Origin: Zeimonas sp937903095
GTDB taxonomy: Bacteria; Pseudomonadota; Gammaproteobacteria; Burkholderiales; Burkholderiaceae_E
Direction: 5' to 3'
Assembly (NCBI GenBank): GCA_937903095.1
Contig: CALCZN010000372.1
Coordinates: forward strand, 1-5,971
DNA length: 5,971 nucleotides
The position numbers were made by a program, and so were the translations under genes. Shown piece by piece: positions 1-5,971 of this stretch. Position 1 is the stretch's first letter; each line of letters starts with the position of its first letter. Under the pieces are notes generated by a model. It was not told where the DNA came from and searched no databases. It saw nothing but the letters and a program-made list of their open reading frames with translations.

Positions 1-682
1 AGGCACGCCGCAGAAAGGCTTCACCCTCCGTCCTGACAACCTCACCGTGCGCCATGACGACATGCTCAGGATGTTTTCCGATCAACTCGCGAATCTTCGG
101 GCGCGCGGTTGCGCGGTTGCGGAAACTGATCCGATAGTCGATCGGCGGATAACCCCATCCCTCAACCATTTTTGAGAGCCTTGCGATTGGCCGCATCCAC
201 CAGGGCCAATGGCGTTTCAGGAACGTCTCGCTGAAGGTCTGAGACAGATCGGCGATGATGGCAGTGCGGGATGCGCGGTGAAAGAAGATCAGTTCGTCCA
301 TGAAAGGCGAATTGGTGAAATAGAATTGGTCGATCTGCCCTTTCCATTCGACTGGCGGGTCGTCGGCCAGTTCGCCGGCAAAATGGAGTTCCTTGCACCT
401 GGCGAATGTCGCCGCCGTCGCCCATAAACTCGCGCCAGGGAATGCGGCCTGCCACTCGCCGAGAAACAGATAATGCAGCTTGTTGGGGCTGACGATGTGC
501 CGAACAGGCCCCAGCGCCCGAATCTCATCTTCAATCGCGGCCGTCCTTTCGACCGGCGACCATAACCACAGCCCCCCATCGGCAAGACGGACGATGACCA
601 TGCGCGTCGGATAGTCGAAGCCTTTGAACGAGACGACTCCGCCATCCGCAAACCATAGGTCCGATTCCAGCGGCTCCAGCAT
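1..682 (-). CDS. DUF4336 domain-containing protein (3' end cut by window edge)
   Basis: The frame opens with ATG at 682-680 and stays open through base 1, giving 227 residues with no stop inside the window. An in-frame TAA lies 24 bases upstream with no other ATG, GTG or TTG between, so the ATG is well placed, although no Shine-Dalgarno sequence precedes it. I recognise the protein as DUF4336 from its N-terminal MLEPLESDLWFADG, the segment HIVSPNKLHYLFLGEW (residues 62-77), WKGQIDQFYF (113-122), ADLSQTF (144-150) and the near-terminal HVVMAHGEVV (207-216). The family resembles metallo-beta-lactamase-fold proteins but lacks the classic HxHxDH metal motif, and none is seen here. Its biochemical function is unknown to me. 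Only about ten residues are probably missing. Codons such as TTA, GAT, TTT and TAT are more frequent than in the serS-rarA genes, suggesting a different compositional origin. It is read in the same direction as tRNA-Ser but is 233 bases away. Confidence 0.85.
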   Translation of the reverse strand, partial: MLEPLESDLWFADGGVVSFKGFDYPTRMVIVRLADGGLWLWSPVERTAAIEDEIRALGPVRHIVSPNKLHYLFLGEWQAAFPGASLWATAATFARCKELHFAGELADDPPVEWKGQIDQFYFTNSPFMDELIFFHRASRTAIIADLSQTFSETFLKRHWPWWMRPIARLSKMVEGWGYPPIDYRISFRNRATARPKIRELIGKHPEHVVMAHGEVVRTEGEAFLRRA

Positions 683-1006
<324 letters not shown>

Positions 1007-1008
1007 GA

Positions 1009-1035
1009 GCTTCGCGGGCGTTGCGCGCGCGAAGC
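1009..1035 (-). other. Hairpin in the serS/tRNA-Ser spacer (tRNA leader)
   Basis: A perfect 8-base inverted repeat (gcttcgcg at 1009-1016, cgcgaagc at 1028-1035) encloses an 11-base loop and ends two bases before the mature 5' end of the tRNA. No T-run follows on the minus strand. It could slow or end read-through from serS, or act as a structured leader next to the RNase P cut site. Both roles are inferences from position. Confidence 0.4.
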
Positions 1036-1040
1036 CGGCG

Positions 1041-1049
1041 AGTATAGCA
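1041..1049 (-). promoter_or_regulatory. Extended -10 promoter for tRNA-Ser
   Basis: On the minus strand this reads TGCTATACT: a TATACT hexamer (1046-1041), one base from the TATAAT consensus, preceded by the TGn extension of extended -10 promoters. Transcription would start near 1034, giving a leader of about 28 bases before the tRNA at 1006. No good -35 hexamer lies at 16-18 bases upstream (that stretch reads GATCGG), which fits extended -10 use. The AT-rich hexamer stands out in a GC-rich surround. Confidence 0.5.
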
Positions 1050-1059
1050 AAGCGACTCG

Positions 1060-2358
<1,299 letters not shown>

Positions 2359-2397
2359 GGAGATTCGGGAGGGGCGGAAGATCGTCGATCGAGTGTA

Positions 2398-3840
2398 TCA
2401 AGTCGCATCGCGCCCCGATCCGGACGAACTGCCATCGTCCGCGCCGCCCGGTTCTGCTGCGCCGGGCATTTCCCCTTCTCCCTTCCCCCTTCTTCCTTCC
2501 CTTCTGTCACGCTCGCGCAGCGACGCCAGCTTCTCCCCGATGCGCAATTCGAGCCCGCGGTCGACCGGTTCGTAGAAGCGCGGCGCTTCGACGCCGTCGG
2601 GGAAGTACCGTTCGCCGGCTGCGTAGCCGCCCGGCTCGTCGTGCGCGTAGCGGTAGGTGCGTCCGTAGCCGAGGCCCTTCATCAGCTTCGTCGGGGCATT
2701 GCGCAGATGCATCGGTACCGGCGCCGAACCGTGCTCGGCCACGAAGGCGCGCGCCCTCTTCCAGGCGACGTACACCGCATTCGACTTCGCCGCGCAGGCG
2801 AGATAGACGACCGCCTGCGCGAGCGCCAGCTCGCCTTCCGGCGAGCCGAGCCGTTCGTAGACCTGCGCGGCGCCCAGCGCAAGCTCCTGCGCCCGCGGGT
2901 CGGCCAATCCGATGTCCTCGTTGGCCATGCGCACGATGCGCCGGGCGAGATAGCGCGGATCGGCGCCGCCGTCGAGCATGCGCGCGAGCCAGTAGAGCGA
3001 AGCGTCGGGATCGGAGCCGCGCACCGACTTGTGCAGCGCGCTGATCTGGTCGTAGAACGCTTCGCCGCCCTTGTCGAATCGACGCAGGTTCTGCGACAGC
3101 GCCGTCTCGAGGAACGCGGCGTCGATCGCCTCGCGCTTCGCGCTGCGCGCCGCATCGGTGACGACCTCGATGGCGTTGAGCAGTCGGCGCGCATCGCCGT
3201 CGGCCCAGCCGACCAGCCGCTCTCGCGCGTCGTCGCCGAAGGCGACGTCGACGCCGCGCTCGCCGAGCAGCGCGAGCGCGCGCTCGAACAGCGTCTTCAG
3301 CTCCTCGGGCGACAGCGGCTGCAGCACGTAGACGCGCGCGCGCGACAGCAGCGCGCCGACCACCTCGAACGAAGGGTTCTCGGTGGTCGCGCCGATGAAC
3401 ACGAACAGGCCGCTCTCGACGTGCGGCAGGAAGGCGTCCTGCTGCGCGCGATTGAAGCGGTGCACCTCGTCGACGAAGACGATCGTGCGCCTTCCGTGCT
3501 CGCGCGCAGCCTGCGCGGCCGCCACCGCGTCGCGGATGTCCTTCACGCCGCCGAGCACCGCCGAAATCGCGATGAACTGCGCATCGAAGGCATCGGCCAT
3601 CAGGCGCGCCAGCGTCGTCTTGCCGACGCCGGGCGGGCCCCAGAAGATCATCGAATGCGGACGCCCCGACTCGAAAGCCACGCGCAGCGGACGGCCGGGT
3701 CCGAGCAGGTGCGACTGGCCGATCACCTCGTCGAGCGTGCGGGGCCGCAGGCGCTCGGCCAGCGGCACGGACGAAGCCGCCGCTACCGGAACGGCGGCGC
3801 GGGAATCGCCGTGGGCGTCAGGCGGCTTCCGCGGCGACAC
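2398..3840 (-). CDS. rarA: Replication-associated recombination protein A (AAA+ ATPase)
   Basis: RarA (MgsA; WRNIP1/Mgs1 family) is a cytoplasmic AAA+ ATPase that acts at stalled replication forks and single-stranded DNA gaps. In the 480-residue reading the AAA+ core has Walker A GPPGVGKT (68-75), Walker B VFVDEVHRF (121-129), sensor 1 GATTENPSFE (150-159), the arginine-finger region LLSRARVY (164-171) and sensor 2 GDARRLLN (215-222). The C-terminal tetramerisation part follows, with SALHKSVRGSDPDA (267-280), VYLACAAKSNAVY (345-357) and HLRNAPTKLMKGLGYG (378-393). The best-conserved part ends near residue 440; the last 35-40 residues are a Gly/Ser/Glu-rich tail encoded partly by a homopurine run. 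GTG at 3840 gives a 23-base overlap with the transporter gene; a second GTG at 3768 would remove the overlap and start nearer the usual family N terminus. Neither has a clear ribosome-binding site. The stop is TGA at 2400-2398. Confidence 0.96.
   Translation of the reverse strand: MSPRKPPDAHGDSRAAVPVAAASSVPLAERLRPRTLDEVIGQSHLLGPGRPLRVAFESGRPHSMIFWGPPGVGKTTLARLMADAFDAQFIAISAVLGGVKDIRDAVAAAQAAREHGRRTIVFVDEVHRFNRAQQDAFLPHVESGLFVFIGATTENPSFEVVGALLSRARVYVLQPLSPEELKTLFERALALLGERGVDVAFGDDARERLVGWADGDARRLLNAIEVVTDAARSAKREAIDAAFLETALSQNLRRFDKGGEAFYDQISALHKSVRGSDPDASLYWLARMLDGGADPRYLARRIVRMANEDIGLADPRAQELALGAAQVYERLGSPEGELALAQAVVYLACAAKSNAVYVAWKRARAFVAEHGSAPVPMHLRNAPTKLMKGLGYGRTYRYAHDEPGGYAAGERYFPDGVEAPRFYEPVDRGLELRIGEKLASLRERDRREGRRGKGEGEMPGAAEPGGADDGSSSGSGRDAT
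2469..2505 (-). repeat. 37-base homopurine tract in the rarA 3' end
   Basis: Every base on the coding strand is A or G. The tract is built from three imperfect units that each begin AGAAGGG, and it encodes residues 446-457 of RarA plus the A of the Met458 codon. The G runs are 3, 5, 3 and 4 long with loops of 9, 2 and 4 bases, so a G-quadruplex or a triplex is possible. It contains four AGA/AGG arginine codons as two AGA-AGG pairs, which are usually rare in high-GC genomes. It looks like a simple-sequence expansion in a dispensable tail. Confidence 0.75.
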
Positions 3841-5050
3841 TGCGGATGCGCGTCGCGCGTCCGGTGCGGAAGGCGCCGAGGATCAGCAGCGCCTGGGCAG
3901 CGGCGATCCCGACGAAGACGAGCTTCGGCGAGTGGGCGTCCATCAGCATGCCGAACAGCAGCGGCGAGGTAGACATGCCGAGATCGAGTCCCGAGTAGAC
4001 GACGCCGTAGACGCGGCCGGTGGCGCCGGGCGGCGTCGCGCGCCGGATCAGCATGTCGCGCGACGGGTTGGCCAGGCCGGAAGCCACGCCCATCCCCGCG
4101 AAAACGAAAGGCACCGCCACGCCCGGCCACGGCAGCCACGCGAGGCTCAGCCCGAGCAGTGCCGCAGCGCCGAAGCACGCGGCGATCACGCGCTCGGCGC
4201 GCTCCGGGTCGCCGGCGATGAAGCCGCCGAGCAGCGTGCCGCCGGCGCTGGCGAGCATGAACGCCGTCAGGCACCAGGCGACCGCCTCGAGCGGAACGCC
4301 GTGCAGCAGGCGCGCCGCCTCGGGCGCGAAGCTCTGCACGCCGCCGAGCGCGAAGGCGAAGGCGCAGAAGAAGGCGAAGCCCAGCCAGACGGCCGGCAGT
4401 CGGAGGAAATCGAAGGCGCCTGCGCCGTCGGCGTGCGCGGACTCGTGCGCGTGCTGCTGCACCTCGAGCGCATCGCGGTGCCACCAGACGACGGCGAGTA
4501 CGACGAGCGAAACGAGTGCGGCGCCCACGAAGGCGGCGCGCCATCCGGCGAATTGGGCGATGGTGACGAGGAAGACCGGCGCCGCCGCCCAGCCGAGATT
4601 TCCCGAGACACCGTGCGCGGCGTAGGCGTGACCGATGCGCGCATGCGAGATGCGCGCGTTCAGGATCGAGTAATCCACCGGGTGGAACGACGCGTTGCCC
4701 AGGCCGGCCAGCAGGGCGCCAACGCCGAGCATGACGTAGCCGTTGCTCAGCGCCAGTACCACCGCGGCGAGCGCGAACAGGGAGATCGAGCCGAGCATCA
4801 CCGGCAGCGCGCCGACACGGTCGACGACGAAGCCGGCGAGCGACTGCCCGATTCCCGAGACGACGAAGAAGATCGTCATCAGCAGGCCGAGTTCCGCGTA
4901 CGACAGCGCGAACGCCTCCTTCAGCCAGGGAAACAGCGGCGCGAGCAGCAGTTGCGAGAAGTGCGACAGCGAATGCGCGACGCCCACGACGCCGACGACG
5001 CGCGCATCCTGGGCGCGCGAAGCCCGCGCCCGGTCCGGATCGGTTTTCAT
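3818..5050 (-). CDS. MFS transporter, fosmidomycin-resistance (Fsr)-like
   Basis: This 410-residue inner-membrane protein has about twelve hydrophobic segments and looks like a proton-coupled major facilitator efflux protein. Group hallmarks are the HSLSH pair in the first membrane segment (26-30), LSYAELGLL (49-57), the motif-A-like loop FVVDRVG (74-80), NASFHPVDYSIL (119-130) and GHAYAAHGVSGNLGWAAAP (140-158). This pattern is typical of Fsr-like drug exporters, but the substrate cannot be read from sequence. The central cytoplasmic loop (about 191-213) is rich in histidine (191, 200, 202, 206) and acid residues; metal binding there is only a thought. NPSRDMLIRRATPP (328-341) marks the second half. 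The start is ATG at 5050-5048, preceded by TGA and lacking a clear Shine-Dalgarno sequence. It lies 35 bases after lolA, and its 3' end overlaps rarA if the first rarA GTG is used, so it is probably part of the same operon. Its link to lipoprotein sorting or fork repair is unknown. Confidence 0.88.
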   Translation of the reverse strand: MKTDPDRARASRAQDARVVGVVGVAHSLSHFSQLLLAPLFPWLKEAFALSYAELGLLMTIFFVVSGIGQSLAGFVVDRVGALPVMLGSISLFALAAVVLALSNGYVMLGVGALLAGLGNASFHPVDYSILNARISHARIGHAYAAHGVSGNLGWAAAPVFLVTIAQFAGWRAAFVGAALVSLVVLAVVWWHRDALEVQQHAHESAHADGAGAFDFLRLPAVWLGFAFFCAFAFALGGVQSFAPEAARLLHGVPLEAVAWCLTAFMLASAGGTLLGGFIAGDPERAERVIAACFGAAALLGLSLAWLPWPGVAVPFVFAGMGVASGLANPSRDMLIRRATPPGATGRVYGVVYSGLDLGMSTSPLLFGMLMDAHSPKLVFVGIAAAQALLILGAFRTGRATRIRSVAAEAA

Positions 5051-5085
5051 TCAGGCGATTCTACGCGGGCGGCGGCCCGGGGCGG

Positions 5086-5718
5086 TCACTGCTCGACGAC
5101 GTCGGCGCCGGGCGGCGGCACGAAACGGAACGTATCGGCGGCGAGCTTCGGATCGCGCACCACGTCGTGGAACTCGAATCGCACGTTCCGGCCGAAGGCG
5201 TCCTGCACCTGCATGACGACCGGCAGTCCGCCGCGGAAGCCGAACTCGATGCGCTGGTAGCCGGTTTCGGCGTTGCGCGGCAAGGCCTCGACCCGTTCGA
5301 GACCGTCGCGCGCGGGCAGCGCCTGCAGCGTGAAGCCGGCCTCGACGTCGCTCGAACCGAACAGGATCGCGGCCGGCGTCGAGGCGAGCGCGTCGCGCAG
5401 CCTGCGCACCGTCACCTGGTTCAGGTCCTTGTCGTAGAAGTACAGGCGCTCGGCGTCGCCGACGAGCAGCTGCTCGAAGGGCTGGGTGACTTCCCAGCGG
5501 AAGCGCCCGGGACGCTGGAACGCGAAGCGCCCGCTGCTGGACTCGACGACCCGCCCGTCGCGCAGCACCTGCTGGGTGAAGGTGCCGCTGGCCGAATGCG
5601 TGCTCGACAAAAATTCGCGCAGCGCATCGCTCGCAGCGGCCTGCGCATGCGTGGCGAGGCCGAGCGCGAGCGCGAGGATGAACGCGATCGCGACACCAAC
5701 CGTCCGGCCGACAACCAG
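5086..5718 (-). CDS. lolA: Outer-membrane lipoprotein carrier protein LolA (5' end uncertain)
   Basis: LolA is the periplasmic chaperone that accepts lipoproteins from the LolCDE transporter and hands them to LolB at the outer membrane. The mature part is clear: SGTFTQQVLRDGRVVESSSG, FAFQRPGRFRWEV, QPFEQLLVGD, LYFYDKDLNQVTVRRL, TPAAILFGSSD, and the C-terminal end DTFRFVPPPGADVVEQ. Upstream lies a good signal peptide core (GVAIAFILALALGLATHAQA) with likely cleavage after AQA. The start is a problem: this frame has no ATG, GTG or TTG between 5610 and the window edge at 5971, and it has no stop either. TTG at 5610 would remove the whole signal peptide and the first mature residues. The coordinate given uses CTG at 5718-5716 as a placeholder, for a protein of about 210 residues, normal for LolA. 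A one-base deletion near 5695 is an equally good explanation. The stop is TGA at 5088-5086; the MFS gene follows after 35 bases. Confidence 0.85.
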   Translation of the reverse strand: MVVGRTVGVAIAFILALALGLATHAQAAASDALREFLSSTHSASGTFTQQVLRDGRVVESSSGRFAFQRPGRFRWEVTQPFEQLLVGDAERLYFYDKDLNQVTVRRLRDALASTPAAILFGSSDVEAGFTLQALPARDGLERVEALPRNAETGYQRIEFGFRGGLPVVMQVQDAFGRNVRFEFHDVVRDPKLAADTFRFVPPPGADVVEQ

Positions 5719-5819
5719 CGCCAGGACAGCGGCGTGCGAACCACCAGCACCGCTCGAGCGGCAGGCGACAGCGGGCCGGTTTCGGCGTCGGCGGGCGCCG
5801 TGCGCGGCGCAGGGGCTGC

Positions 5820-5850
5820 GCTCGGCGGCGCGACTTCTGCGGCGCCGAGC
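5820..5850. repeat. Stem-loop upstream of lolA
   Basis: gctcggcg (5820-5827) and cgccgagc (5843-5850) are perfect 8-base inverted repeats around a 15-base loop. The flanks ctgc (5816-5819) and gcag (5854-5857) can pair across a small bulge. No T-run follows on either strand, so a terminator role is uncertain; in sequence this GC-rich, chance pairing is also possible. Confidence 0.35.
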
Positions 5851-5856
5851 AGCGCA

Positions 5857-5964
5857 GCCTCGGGGTCGGCGCGCGAAGCGCGCTTCGTACCTCTGACTCG
5901 CGGCGAATGTTCGAACGGAGCGAGCGAAGCTCGCGCAGTGAGTTTCGCCGCGCGACCCCGAGGC
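5857..5964. repeat. Nested inverted-repeat element, about 108 bases
   Basis: Three pairs of arms are nested: gcctcggggtcg (5857-5868) with cgaccccgaggc (5953-5964), 12 of 12 paired; cgcggcgaa (5899-5907) with ttcgccgcg (5944-5952), 9 of 9, its right arm directly abutting that of the outer pair; and gcgagc (5920-5925) with gctcgc (5929-5934). A 14-base palindrome, cgaagcgcgcttcg (5874-5887), forms a side hairpin between the outer and middle left arms. The whole could fold as a branched RNA or DNA structure. It may be an intergenic repeat of the REP/MITE kind or a structured RNA; copies elsewhere in the genome cannot be seen from here. Confidence 0.6.
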
Positions 5965-5971
5965 GAGCAGC

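Larger units (their letters stand above)
5719..5971. other. Region upstream of lolA without a recognisable gene
   Basis: In betaproteobacteria ftsK often precedes lolA, but no FtsK gamma-domain sequence is found in any minus-strand frame here. Several frames are open only because G+C is high. One minus-strand frame, in line with the GTG at 5750, reads an Ala/Pro-rich stretch (ADPEAALLGAAEVAPPSAAP) from about 5868 with mostly G or C in the third codon position, so a coding origin cannot be fully excluded. The rest is dominated by palindromic sequence, described separately. Confidence 0.5.

Noticed and set aside
289..651. Minus-strand open frame of 120 codons, and a plus-strand one at 209-427
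   Set aside because: Both lie inside the DUF4336 gene in other frames; the DUF4336 frame carries family motifs over its whole length.
3383..5260. Long plus-strand open frame opposite rarA, the transporter and lolA
   Set aside because: It crosses three clear minus-strand genes and their junctions and is highly charged low-complexity sequence; a shadow frame.
5647..5971. Plus-strand frame from ATG 5647 running off the right edge
   Set aside because: It starts antisense to the lolA signal peptide with an artificial-looking Glu/Arg/Asp-rich run and continues through the palindromic element. No domain is recognisable.
5751..5971. C-terminal end of FtsK, expected upstream of lolA
   Set aside because: None of the three minus-strand frames shows the gamma winged-helix motif or any other FtsK sequence, so it is not annotated; ftsK may lie further upstream.

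Overview
The base composition (roughly 73-75% G+C in sampled lines of the serS region) and the gene content point to a high-GC betaproteobacterium, probably Burkholderiales or a near relative. The gene order lolA - (MFS) - rarA - serS - tRNA-Ser is a variant of the ftsK-lolA-rarA-serS neighbourhood known from betaproteobacteria. The genus cannot be fixed from this window. Every gene called here lies on the minus strand, so transcription runs from high to low coordinates.

Layout from right to left, in the direction of transcription. (1) 5719-5971 holds no recognisable gene. It contains a nested inverted-repeat structure (about 5857-5964) and a second stem-loop, and it may carry the missing start of lolA. 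(2) lolA (stop at 5086) encodes the periplasmic lipoprotein chaperone; its mature part is clear, but its 5' end has no standard start codon. (3) A 410-residue MFS transporter of the fosmidomycin-resistance-like group follows (5050-3818). (4) rarA (3840-2398) encodes the AAA+ replication-associated recombination factor. It overlaps the transporter gene by 23 bases if the upstream GTG is used, and it ends in a low-complexity tail encoded by a 37-base homopurine run. (5) serS (2358-1060) encodes seryl-tRNA synthetase from a GTG start. (6) tRNA-Ser(CGA), with an encoded CCA end, lies at 1006-916 behind its own extended -10 promoter. (7) 683-915 is a gene-free spacer of lower G+C. (8) A DUF4336 protein gene (682 to beyond base 1) is cut by the left edge.

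lolA, the transporter, rarA and serS have short or negative spacings (35, -23 and 39 bases) and look like one transcription unit. serS and the tRNA-Ser that follows it form a functional pair, enzyme and substrate. Composition drops sharply just past the 3' end of the tRNA (about 47-63% G+C in sampled lines), which makes that point a possible boundary of acquired DNA. No part of an integrase or att repeat is visible to prove it.

This is largely an ordinary housekeeping region. I see no CRISPR array, insertion sequence, toxin-antitoxin pair or defence system. The points most worth a second look are the broken-looking lolA start, the nested palindromic element upstream of it, the rarA purine tract and the composition step at the tRNA.
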